A stretch of DNA of 6,523 nt from Candidatus Omnitrophota bacterium (lineage in GTDB: Bacteria > Ratteibacteria > UBA8468 > B48-G9 > JAFGKM01): assembly GCA_022704985.1 (NCBI GenBank), contig JAKJFI010000052.1, forward strand, positions 1 to 6,523, in the 5' to 3' direction. Of this stretch, positions 1-5,873 are shown in pieces (position 1 is the stretch's first letter; the number at the start of each line of letters is the position of its first letter). The notes under the pieces are model-generated. The model saw only the letters and a program-made list of their open reading frames with translations. It made no database searches and was not told the origin of the DNA. The position numbers and the translations under genes were made by a program.

Positions 1-205
1 ACTGAAAGCCAGCCTACGATGACACTCTCGGCATACATTCACGTCATAAGAAGGGAGATGCCCGGGTTCTCTCTTCAAGCTGGATTTGCAGCGGAAATCC
101 GTCCTATGCACTATTTTCCCCCTGGTATATCGGAGGGTGTTCCTCTCCCGCCGGCCAGCCGTTGAACCGGGAATTATTTACAAAAAAAATCAGGGTTACC
201 GACCG
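1..205. other. Window edge without an assignable gene
   Basis: The plus strand is open from the first base to a TGA at 163-165 (54 codons), but I do not recognise the product and it has no convincing start with a ribosome binding site. The minus strand is also open here in one frame, with a short CxxC-containing stretch near the window edge (reading VCRECHRR). That is too little to assign. An 8-nt A run lies at 182-189. No RNA gene or clear repeat is seen. Confidence 0.4.
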
Positions 206-338
206 TCACAGAGAAGAGCAGGAAAGAATTGAGTTGTCTCTCTGCGAAGAAGAGGAACGGTTTGTCAGGGAAATACCTGTAGAGATTGAAAACTTGCCGG
301 AGATTCTTGATGCCAGGAACATGGAAATGGCTGAACAA
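186..338 (+). other. Glu-rich open segment on the plus strand, possible gene remnant
   Basis: The plus frame from a TTG at 162 gives a strongly charged stretch between about 186 and 338, including the runs REEQERIELSLCEEEERF and PVEIENLPEILDARN. It looks more protein-like than the opposite frame, which here becomes Ser-rich, as antisense of Glu codons does. The plus frame stays open to 689, but beyond about 345 it is antisense to the minus-strand antitoxin-like gene and loses protein character. No start with a ribosome binding site and no known family are visible. It could be the remnant of a gene cut by the insertion or recombination that made the neighbouring chimeric ORF, or chance. Confidence 0.22.
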
Positions 339-664
339 ACGGTTGGAAAATTCCCTTTCACCAGTTCTCCGTCTCCGCATTTCTTGAATTCTTCGGCGTT
401 CATTATCTTACTCCCCCGCTGTTTCTGGAAGATTTTTTCAAGCGCAACTATCTCATCGGAAGAGAGTTCCTCTCTCCATCCCTCCAGGGTAGCGTCTTCC
501 CATTCTTTGTTTATTTCCTTGTCTTCCTGCCGTGTGGCAATATACCCCTCTTTCAACTTCTGTACTTCCAACTCAAATAAGGGGTATTCTTTCTCAAATT
601 GTTCACGGAACTGCCTGTCAGCCATTTTCCTTTCAAGAAGGCTCTTCTTGTTTTTCTTTTTCAT
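206..664 (-). CDS. Chimeric antitoxin-like protein sharing the MazE tail
   Basis: This 152-residue ORF starts 39 nt after the mazF stop codon and in the same direction, so it is probably the third gene of the toxin-antitoxin operon. Residues 1-35 (basic start, then RKMADRQFREQFEKEYPLFE) resemble the N-terminal helix found ahead of the helix-turn-helix in many XRE/HigA-like antitoxins. No HTH follows. Instead residues 39-63 match the C-terminal tail of the neighbouring MazE (22 of 25 residues, around ATRQEDKEINKEWE). Residues 64-104 are acidic and helical-looking, with no recognised family. Beyond about residue 106 the sequence is Ser-rich and may be out-of-frame junk, because the opposite strand looks more protein-like there. 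In MazE proteins the C-terminal tail is the part that binds and inhibits MazF, so this protein could also bind the toxin; that is inference. The ribosome binding site is weak. It may be a functional small gene with an extended 3' end or a recombination relic. Confidence 0.5.
   Translation of the reverse strand: MKKKNKKSLLERKMADRQFREQFEKEYPLFELEVQKLKEGYIATRQEDKEINKEWEDATLEGWREELSSDEIVALEKIFQKQRGSKIMNAEEFKKCGDGELVKGNFPTVCSAISMFLASRISGKFSISTGISLTNRSSSSQRDNSILSCSSL
483..538. repeat. Copy A of the duplicated MazE-tail segment
   Basis: This 56-bp stretch matches 1068-1123 in the same orientation at 51 of 56 positions by hand alignment. The core at 496-538 has one mismatch in 43 bp. It encodes the shared tail residues of the third ORF. 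Similarity fades quickly on both sides, so only the tail-coding part is shared. Confidence 0.85.
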
Positions 665-671
665 AGCATGT

Positions 672-690
672 CTTATAGAAGCGCTATAAG
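672..690. promoter_or_regulatory. Inverted repeat in the mazF/third-ORF gap
   Basis: CTTATAGAAGCGCTATAAG is a perfect inverted repeat with 7-bp arms and a 5-nt centre, 8 nt upstream of the ATG at 664-662. Its place between mazF and the third ORF fits an operator for a DNA-binding antitoxin or a short mRNA hairpin that would modulate translation of the third ORF. No convincing separate promoter is seen next to it. Confidence 0.4.
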
Positions 691-703
691 AGAGAACGGA
701 TAT

Positions 704-1051
704 CTATATCTCTATAGCAAGATGAATCATCAGAGATTGTTCCACCTGTTGAAGTTCTTCGTTAGACAAATAGCCTGTATATTTTACCAGACGTTCTTTA
801 TCAACGCTTCTGACCTGATTGCATTTTACTTTAGATGTTACGGCAAGTCCTGTAGCTGGTGACCCAAGCAGAGTTTCAAAAGGATAAAGTTTTTCTATTT
901 TAGAAGTAATCGGCAGTACGGTTACAATATCTGAATATTGATTATTAACGTCGTTTGAAATTATTACAGAGGGCCTTGTTTTACCTATTTCATGACCCCT
1001 CACCGGATCAAGAGCGACCAGCCAGATTTCTCCTCTATGTGGAAAATTCAT
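704..1051 (-). CDS. mazF: MazF/PemK-family endoribonuclease toxin
   Basis: This 115-residue protein has the normal length for MazF. The N-terminus reads RGEIWLVALDPVRGHEIGKT followed by RPSVIISND, the family's first beta strands and conserved Arg-Pro. The segment VTVLPITSK carries the conserved Thr/Ser region. In characterised MazF enzymes the Arg of this RP motif and the Thr of this TS motif form the active site of a sequence-specific ribonuclease cutting mRNA (in some cases tRNA or rRNA). Both are present, so the toxin looks intact. The gene starts 3 nt after the antitoxin stop, and GGGAG at the end of the antitoxin gene serves as its ribosome binding site, so toxin synthesis is probably coupled to antitoxin synthesis. 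Its codons are AT-rich relative to the RM gene upstream, in keeping with a mobile module. The cleavage site cannot be read from the sequence. Confidence 0.93.
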   Translation of the reverse strand: MNFPHRGEIWLVALDPVRGHEIGKTRPSVIISNDVNNQYSDIVTVLPITSKIEKLYPFETLLGSPATGLAVTSKVKCNQVRSVDKERLVKYTGYLSNEELQQVEQSLMIHLAIEI

Positions 1052-1054
1052 TGT

Positions 1055-1273
1055 CTACTCCCATTTTTCCAGAGTGGCAGCTTCCCATTCTTTGTTTATT
1101 TCCTTATCTTCCTGCCGTGTGGCTTGATATCCTTCCCGCAATTCTCTGATAAGATTCAACCGTTTTTCTCTCTTGATTTTTTCTTCCAATGCCGTTGCTA
1201 TATATCTGCTCTTATTTGGTATTTTTTCCAGGTCTTTCTCCAAGGTGTCCGGCAATGTGATGTTCAAGCGCAT
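1055..1273 (-). CDS. mazE: MazE-like ribbon-helix-helix antitoxin
   Basis: The ATG at 1273-1271 gives 72 residues; a GTG at 1282-1280 would add three. I prefer the ATG because GGGGG lies 8 nt upstream of it. Residues 2-8 (RLNITLP) form the DNA-binding beta strand, and about 9-45 form the two helices of a ribbon-helix-helix fold. The highly charged tail at about 46-72 (ATRQEDKEINKEWEAATLEKW) is of the type that wraps around MazF. The role is to neutralise the toxin by direct binding and, with the toxin, to repress the operon. The two palindromes on the promoter just upstream are the likely binding sites. The tail is duplicated in the third ORF downstream of mazF. The family (RHH versus AbrB-type MazE) is judged from the N-terminal pattern only. 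Confidence 0.85.
   Translation of the reverse strand: MRLNITLPDTLEKDLEKIPNKSRYIATALEEKIKREKRLNLIRELREGYQATRQEDKEINKEWEAATLEKWE
1068..1123. repeat. Copy B of the duplicated MazE-tail segment
   Basis: This is the 3' part of the mazE coding sequence. It pairs with copy A at 483-538, 585 bp away and in the same orientation, with 91% identity over 56 bp. Two exact runs of 25 and 17 nt are separated by one change. Because mazE is a complete antitoxin gene, copy B is the more likely source. Confidence 0.85.
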
Positions 1274-1286
1274 GTGTATCACCCCC

Positions 1287-1301
1287 TGTATATATTATAC
1301 A
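1287..1301. promoter_or_regulatory. Palindrome over the -10 box, candidate MazE operator
   Basis: TGTATATATTATACA has perfect 6-bp arms around a 3-nt centre and covers the whole -10 hexamer. A protein bound here would block RNA polymerase. MazE/MazEF autoregulation is well established in the family; assigning this site to it is inference. Confidence 0.6.
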
Positions 1302-1321
1302 CCGTAAACCCGTATTGTCAA
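1294..1321 (-). promoter_or_regulatory. Consensus sigma70 promoter of the mazEF operon
   Basis: Read on the minus strand, TTGACA (1321-1316) and TATAAT (1299-1294) are both perfect consensus hexamers with a 16-bp spacer. Transcription should start near 1287, only about 14 nt before the mazE ATG, leaving a very short leader with the GGGGG ribosome binding site. The -35 box contains the TGA stop codon of the RM gene (1320-1318), so the two units are packed with no free spacer. A promoter this strong is usual for an autorepressed toxin-antitoxin operon. Confidence 0.88.
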
Positions 1322-1325
1322 TACG
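1311..1325. promoter_or_regulatory. Palindrome over the -35 box, candidate MazE operator
   Basis: CGTATTGTCAATACG is a perfect palindrome with 7-bp arms around one central base. It covers the -35 hexamer and the RM stop codon. Its centre (1318) is 24 bp from that of the -10 palindrome (1294), about two helical turns, so two repressor dimers could bind on nearly the same face. The half-sites differ (CGTATTG versus TGTATA), sharing only GTAT. Confidence 0.6.
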
Positions 1326-4300
1326 TCTTTTCGGCGGCGGGGTAGAGGGTATCCATGGATTGCTGGATGGATAGGGTTTTCTGGAGGGAGGAGGCGATGT
1401 TGCAGTAGTGGACGATGTCCGTGTGGGTAAGCGGCCTGCCCTTGCGGTCCTTGAGCCACTTGTCCATGACCTGGTACCCGCCAACCTGGTATGTCCACAC
1501 GTCCTTTTCAACGCCCTCAAAGTACTGTGCCTTGTTGATATACACCCGCTTTTCCGTTTCCTTGTAGACCGGCTTCTCCACGGTGTTTTCGCCCTGCCCC
1601 TGGAACTTTATCGAGGTATCCGCGGGCTCTCCTTGCCGCATGAGATGCAGGTCAACGAGCTTCCTGCCGAGACCGCCTATCTTTATGAAGAGTTCCCGGT
1701 CTTTTGTGAACGGGATGCGGGGGAAGTCTATCTTCAGAAACTCCGCATATTTCTTGCGGTAGATGTTGGAGTAGAGGATGCCGTAGATGTAGTAGAAAAT
1801 CTCCTCCGGCGACGGCTGTTTCCCGTAGGTCTCCGCAAGGGCTTTGAGCAGTTCAGGGCTGATGTTGGGTGTCTTTCCACTCCCTTCCCCTTCCGGATAT
1901 AGATAGAGAGGGAAAAGGTAGGATTGCGTAGTTGCCTCACCACACTTTGTTTCCATAAGAAGATTCGTGCAGAAGAAATGGTCCATTTTGTTTGATTTAT
2001 TGCTTCTGGCAGTAATCAATCCCAAATTTTCCTTCAGCATATGCTTCATTATCCTTTTTACAGTTCGCCACACAACCGCATCATGATAAAATATCCACCT
2101 TGTATCAAAAGGTCTGTAGAGAACAGGTAGCAAATAATTTTCCAATTCTTCATCCCGAACTTCTTGAAGTATCTCCCATGCTTTCCTGATAATCCAGCCT
2201 TTCTTTTTGTTTATCTGGAAGGATTGATGGATTTCATCATCAGAGCGGTTATCGTTCTTGAAAAGCCGTATTCTGTTGAGCAGTTGTCTTCGGTCATTAT
2301 CAATAACGAAACTATCTCTGGCTGTTGTCATTCCGACACCATTTACAGGGAAAACATCTGTGATTTTGGTGTGTTTTTCGTATCCGGCGAGGAGTTTTTC
2401 ATCGCGCGGGACAAAGAGGTGGAAGCCGGACTTCGGCGAGAGTTCTTTCCACTTGATTGTTTTGATGTCGTTTTCAAGGAGTTCTTTGTACTTGGCTTCC
2501 CGCAAGCCCCAGAGGTCGGAGTGATAGACAGCGCATTTTTTCTCGCCCTGCTTTTTTATGAATAGGGCGACTGCCACGCCCTGCCTGATGTCAAAGACGT
2601 TCTCGTCCTTACTCCCGTCAGGGCAGGACTCTTTTTTAAAAGAGTTGCCGTGCAGGTTGAGGATATATATTTCGTTGAAGGTCTTTATCAGGGACTGTCT
2701 CATCCCCCGGAAGGTGGGGTTGTCCAGGTAGCCGTGGTTGGTGATGAATCCGAGCACTCCTTCGCCCGCCTCTTCTATCTTCCACTGGGCGAACCGGATA
2801 AATTTCACATAGTCGTCCTGCAGCCACTTGGGATTTCTTTCGCCGAGCGGTTTACCGTCAATCTTGAAATACTCCCTGATTTCCTTTGATATCCAGTCTC
2901 CAGTATTTAAGGATTGTCCGGAATACGGGGGGTTGCCGAGGATGACGAGTATAGGGGTGCGGCTCTTTACCTCGCCGGCAAGGTGGGACTCTTTTGTCAG
3001 GGAAACCAGCCCGGGGATAAAATTCTCTTCCGGCTCGTCCATCTCAAGGGTGTTGGTGAGGTAGAGTTTGAACCGGTCATCTTTTTCCATGGGACAGCCG
3101 AGTTCATCCATAAGCAAAGAAAGTTTCAGGTGTCCCACCGCATACGGCGCCATCATGAGTTCAAAACCGTAGAAGTTGTTCAGGATATGCTGTTTGACGA
3201 AGCCCTTTTTGCCGCCGGAGCCGTATTTCCCGGTGAAACTGTCAACCGCGGATTTGACGGTTTCCGCGATAAACGTGCCTGTACCGCAGGCAGGGTCAAG
3301 GACCGTCACACCTTCGGATGCGAAGCCCGCGTACTTGCCGAATTGTTCTTTAAGGACGGCATCAAGAGAGCGGACTATGTAGGAGACAACCGGCACCGGC
3401 GTGTAATAGACGCCGCGCTTCTCCCGTTCCTTGGGGTCGTATTCGGCAAGGAACGTCTCGTAGAAGTGGAGGATGGGGTCGGTGCCCTTTCCTTCCTCAT
3501 AAAACTTGTGCAGAATCTTTTTCACGTCCGCGGTTGCCAGTACCTCGGAGATGTCGTCAATAATCCACTCCATGGCAGTCGGCAGTTTACCGAGGGAAAC
3601 AAACTGGAACATCTCCCGCAGGATTCCTATGCTTTCCGGTATGTAGTTTACTGCGGTTGTCCGGCTGAATCCGTTTTCGCACCGGGTTCTTGCGGCAAAA
3701 AGCCCGTAGGCGATGGTCTGGCTGTATAAATCCGCAAAGTCGTCGGTGTCCAGCCCGCCTATCAGGTATTTTTTGAACGCCTCGTAGAAACCTATAAGGA
3801 AACCGGATTTTTTCTCCGCCTCCTCTCTTATTTCTTCCGCAACCACCTCTTCTTTTAGGAAACGGGTTCTCTTTGCCATCTCAACCGCCAGGGTCTTTGC
3901 TGTATAGGTATTCGGCAGGGAGAATGAGAAGAATTTTTCCAGCAGGTTCAGGAACGCCTCTTCGTTTTCCGGAGGCGGGGCGGTTTTGAGCTGGTTCAGG
4001 AGGAACGGCTTGCCGATGCGCACTTTGTCTATGAGTTGTCCGTCCCGGTACAGGCGGAATTCAAAGAAATTGGTGAGAATCAGGTTGGGAAACGTGCCGA
4101 GGTACCTCTTGAGCTGGCCGGTCTCTTCTATTGAGTCAAGGTTGTCTTCCGCTGTTTTCTTTGCCTCTATGTAGCCGACAATCTTCTGCCTGCCGTCCCA
4201 GATGCGGAAGTCCGGATTGCCCGCCTCGGTCTTTTTAGGCAGGGTGGTGACGTGGATTTTTTTCTTGTTGGTTGAGCCGGCGAATTCTTTCAGGAAATCC

Positions 4301-4383
4301 TCAAGGGTGGAGTAGTAACTCTCTTCCCTCGTGTCTCCCCTCCTTGCAGTCTCAAAAATCCTTTTTATATAATTTTCAGTCAT
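1318..4383 (-). CDS. Single-chain restriction-modification enzyme (type IIG / ISP-like)
   Basis: This 1021-residue protein combines cleavage and N6-adenine methylation. An N-terminal nuclease domain (about 1-130) shows E28, then NPD at 56-58 and EAK at 73-75, the PD-(D/E)XK pattern. A helical linker follows. The methyltransferase region begins with RGVYYTP (323-329) and has the AdoMet motif DPACGTG (363-369) and the catalytic NPPY (484-487), the N-methyladenine type. The C-terminal half (about 600-1021) should hold target recognition, including YRPFDTRW. The start is well set: ATG overlaps the ATPase stop (ATGA), with AGGAG 8 nt upstream. There is no helicase block between nuclease and methyltransferase, unlike true type ISP enzymes of about 1500-1600 residues, so cleavage is probably ATP-independent. 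A block at about residues 682-801 is much more AT-rich than the rest of the gene. No truncation is seen; the recognition site cannot be predicted. Confidence 0.9.
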   Translation of the reverse strand: MTENYIKRIFETARRGDTREESYYSTLEDFLKEFAGSTNKKKIHVTTLPKKTEAGNPDFRIWDGRQKIVGYIEAKKTAEDNLDSIEETGQLKRYLGTFPNLILTNFFEFRLYRDGQLIDKVRIGKPFLLNQLKTAPPPENEEAFLNLLEKFFSFSLPNTYTAKTLAVEMAKRTRFLKEEVVAEEIREEAEKKSGFLIGFYEAFKKYLIGGLDTDDFADLYSQTIAYGLFAARTRCENGFSRTTAVNYIPESIGILREMFQFVSLGKLPTAMEWIIDDISEVLATADVKKILHKFYEEGKGTDPILHFYETFLAEYDPKEREKRGVYYTPVPVVSYIVRSLDAVLKEQFGKYAGFASEGVTVLDPACGTGTFIAETVKSAVDSFTGKYGSGGKKGFVKQHILNNFYGFELMMAPYAVGHLKLSLLMDELGCPMEKDDRFKLYLTNTLEMDEPEENFIPGLVSLTKESHLAGEVKSRTPILVILGNPPYSGQSLNTGDWISKEIREYFKIDGKPLGERNPKWLQDDYVKFIRFAQWKIEEAGEGVLGFITNHGYLDNPTFRGMRQSLIKTFNEIYILNLHGNSFKKESCPDGSKDENVFDIRQGVAVALFIKKQGEKKCAVYHSDLWGLREAKYKELLENDIKTIKWKELSPKSGFHLFVPRDEKLLAGYEKHTKITDVFPVNGVGMTTARDSFVIDNDRRQLLNRIRLFKNDNRSDDEIHQSFQINKKKGWIIRKAWEILQEVRDEELENYLLPVLYRPFDTRWIFYHDAVVWRTVKRIMKHMLKENLGLITARSNKSNKMDHFFCTNLLMETKCGEATTQSYLFPLYLYPEGEGSGKTPNISPELLKALAETYGKQPSPEEIFYYIYGILYSNIYRKKYAEFLKIDFPRIPFTKDRELFIKIGGLGRKLVDLHLMRQGEPADTSIKFQGQGENTVEKPVYKETEKRVYINKAQYFEGVEKDVWTYQVGGYQVMDKWLKDRKGRPLTHTDIVHYCNIASSLQKTLSIQQSMDTLYPAAEKTY

Positions 4384-5645
4384 TTACCGGGCTCCTGTAA
4401 AAGATATTTCCAGAGGGGGATGCAGGTTATTTTTGCGGAGGCGCCGAACCACTGTTTTTCTTCCTCTCCTTCGTAGTCCTCGTTGATTACCAGAAGGTTG
4501 CCGCACTTAAGTTCTCTGCCTGCTTTTATCAGGGATTTCTCCGCCGTTTCGCGCGCCTTTATATCGTCGAGGTCGCGGCATACCTGTATCAGTTGTGTAA
4601 TCTCTGTCCCTTCTTTCAGAACGAAGTCCACCTCCTGCTGTAAGGGGTGTCTCCAGTAGAAAACCTTTGCGCCGCCGTCCATCTCTTCTTTTTTCAGTTT
4701 TACCGCGACCGCATTTTCATAAAGCCGGATGGTGTCTGTGCCTGTGCTGAACGCCTTCGCATGGATGAACCCGTTGTCTATGCAGTATATCTTCTTGTTG
4801 GAGCTCAACTGGTCCCGCAGGTCGGGTGAGTATCTGTGTATCCTGAAGAAGATGAAAGATTCCTCGAGGTAGCGCAGGTATTTTTCAATGGTATGGACGC
4901 TCTTACAGCCGGTTATCCTTCGCAGTGTGTTGTATGAAAACTCCGTTGCCGTGTTTGATACCAGATAGACCGCAAGATTTTCTATGGTCGATATGAGGCG
5001 TATGTTGAATCTTTTGACGATGTCTTTGTAGATGATGGAGTTGAACAGCGTGGACAGGTATTCTTTGTGGTCGATATGCTTCTGCCACGGTTCCGGATAC
5101 CCGCCGTACGTAAGGTATTCGAACAGTTTTGCTTTTATCTCCTGGGAGGTCATCTGCCCGGGTCCGCCGTTGATTTTCAGGAATTCGGCAAAGGAAAACG
5201 GGAAGATGTTGATGAGCATGTGCCTGCCGGTCAGGTGGGGGGAGAGTTCACTGCTCAACAGGTTGGAGTTACTGCCGGTGATGACAAGGTTATACCCCTG
5301 CCTCTGCAACCGGTTGACGAACAGTTCCCACTTCGCAAGGTTCTGTATCTCGTCGAACAGGATGTACTTCGGATTATTGTAAAGGGAGTTGAGCGTGGCT
5401 ATTATCTCGTCGTAGTTCTTTGTCTCGATAAGTTTCTCGTCGTCGAAGTTGGCATAGCCGAAATTCCCCTTTTTGTGGAGAAGGTTGAAGCCGAGGAAGG
5501 ATTTTCCCGCCCTGCGGGGACCGATTATTACCTTTATCAGGTCGTTTTGCAGGGGTTTTTCGTAGTCCGTATCCCGCTCAACGAATCTTTCTTTCGCTCT
5601 GTTCTCCAGTTCCCTTTTCTGCAGTAAAAGTATGTCCCTTATCAT
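4380..5645 (-). CDS. AAA-family ATPase with DUF4143 C-terminal domain
   Basis: This is a P-loop ATPase of the AAA_14/DUF4143 family, whose cellular role is not established. From the ATG at 5645 (421 residues): Walker A GPRRAGKS at 42-49, Walker B YILFDEIQN at 94-102, a sensor-like ITGSNS at 122-127 and LTGR at 138-141. The C-terminal domain has EVDFVL at 338-343, like the nuclease-fold pattern in DUF4143. The usual E-x-K that follows is replaced by IQVC (353-356), so nuclease activity is doubtful. A GTG at 5663 would add six residues (MRGIWN) that come from a dispersed repeat. I prefer the ATG, which has GAGGGGG 9 nt upstream, but the GTG also has a purine-rich site. The stop overlaps the RM start (ATGA), so the pair is probably translated together. 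A single promoter at 5757-5785 serves both. Confidence 0.88.
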   Translation of the reverse strand: MIRDILLLQKRELENRAKERFVERDTDYEKPLQNDLIKVIIGPRRAGKSFLGFNLLHKKGNFGYANFDDEKLIETKNYDEIIATLNSLYNNPKYILFDEIQNLAKWELFVNRLQRQGYNLVITGSNSNLLSSELSPHLTGRHMLINIFPFSFAEFLKINGGPGQMTSQEIKAKLFEYLTYGGYPEPWQKHIDHKEYLSTLFNSIIYKDIVKRFNIRLISTIENLAVYLVSNTATEFSYNTLRRITGCKSVHTIEKYLRYLEESFIFFRIHRYSPDLRDQLSSNKKIYCIDNGFIHAKAFSTGTDTIRLYENAVAVKLKKEEMDGGAKVFYWRHPLQQEVDFVLKEGTEITQLIQVCRDLDDIKARETAEKSLIKAGRELKCGNLLVINEDYEGEEEKQWFGASAKITCIPLWKYLLQEPGK

Positions 5646-5653
5646 ATTCCATA

Positions 5654-5693
5654 TCCCCCTCACCCTGACCCTCTCCCCATGGAGAGAGGGGAT
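5654..5693. repeat. Short GC-rich dispersed-type palindromic repeat
   Basis: The stretch with CCCTCACCCTGACCCTCTCC followed by CCATGGAGAGAGGGG can form a hairpin (CTCTCC at 5671-5676 with GGAGAG at 5681-5686). It resembles the CCCTCACCC..CTCTCC..GGAGAGGG repeats scattered through many environmental bacterial genomes; this resemblance is from memory, not a search. It abuts the ATPase gene, and its edge supplies GAGGGGG (5661-5655), the likely ribosome binding site of that gene. Confidence 0.6.
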
Positions 5694-5716
5694 AGTAAGT
5701 GTTTTGCCCTGTCATG

Positions 5717-5733
5717 TTATGCGTAATGCATAA
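5717..5733. promoter_or_regulatory. Palindrome in the leader of the ATPase-RM operon
   Basis: TTATGCGTAATGCATAA has perfect 6-bp arms around a 5-nt centre. It lies about 17-33 nt downstream of the expected transcription start and about 70 nt before the ATPase start codon. A looser palindrome (GTGC..GCAC, 5736-5753) overlaps the start point. Either could be an operator for a regulator coded elsewhere; no controller (C) protein gene is present in the window. Confidence 0.4.
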
Positions 5734-5756
5734 AAGTGCGAACTTTCTTGCACTAC

Positions 5757-5785
5757 ATGATACCTTTATGCCGGTATTCTGTCAA
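5757..5785 (-). promoter_or_regulatory. Sigma70 promoter of the ATPase-RM operon
   Basis: On the minus strand TTGACA (5785-5780), a 17-bp spacer and TATCAT (5762-5757) make a near-consensus promoter. The start point would be near 5750, giving a leader of about 105 nt before the ATPase ATG that contains a palindrome and the GC-rich repeat. It lies about 90 bp downstream of the hydrogenase maturation gene, so the two units can be transcribed separately. Confidence 0.85.
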
Positions 5786-5796
5786 GAGTTTTTTTT

Positions 5797-5861
5797 GAGA
5801 TTGCTTCCCACCGCGCTTCGCTCGTGGTCGCAATGACGGGAGGGGGAGCACTCGCAATGAC
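5797..5861. repeat. Dispersed-type repeat (GAGATTGCTTC...CGCAATGAC)
   Basis: The segment starts GAGATTGCTTCCCACC, continues GCGCTTCGCTCGTGG and ends TCGCAATGAC at 5828-5837. A second copy of TCGCAATGAC follows at 5852-5861. Elements reading GTCATTGCGAGCGAAGCGAAGCAATCTC on the other strand are widespread in genomes of uncultured bacteria (recalled, not searched). It fills the gap between the hydrogenase maturation gene and the RM operon promoter. It is not followed by a T run on the minus strand, so it is not an obvious terminator for the upstream gene. Confidence 0.6.
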
Positions 5862-5873
5862 AAGTCGGATGGT

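Noticed and set aside
181..208. Terminator after the third ORF
   Set aside because: There is an 8-nt T run on the minus strand (189-182) 17 nt after the stop at 206, but only a 3-bp stem can be drawn before it, too weak to call.
2914..3729. Long plus-strand ORF of 271 codons
   Set aside because: It lies wholly antisense to the methyltransferase motifs (DPACGTG, NPPY) of the RM gene, and its translation has no recognisable domain; it is a shadow.
1318..4383. Full type ISP enzyme with helicase
   Set aside because: No Walker A or DEAD/DEXH-type helicase motifs occur between the nuclease and methyltransferase parts, and the protein is about 500 residues too short.
5067..5627. Plus-strand ORF of 186 codons opposite the ATPase
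   Set aside because: It is antisense to the Walker A and B regions of a clear ATPase and has no family features.
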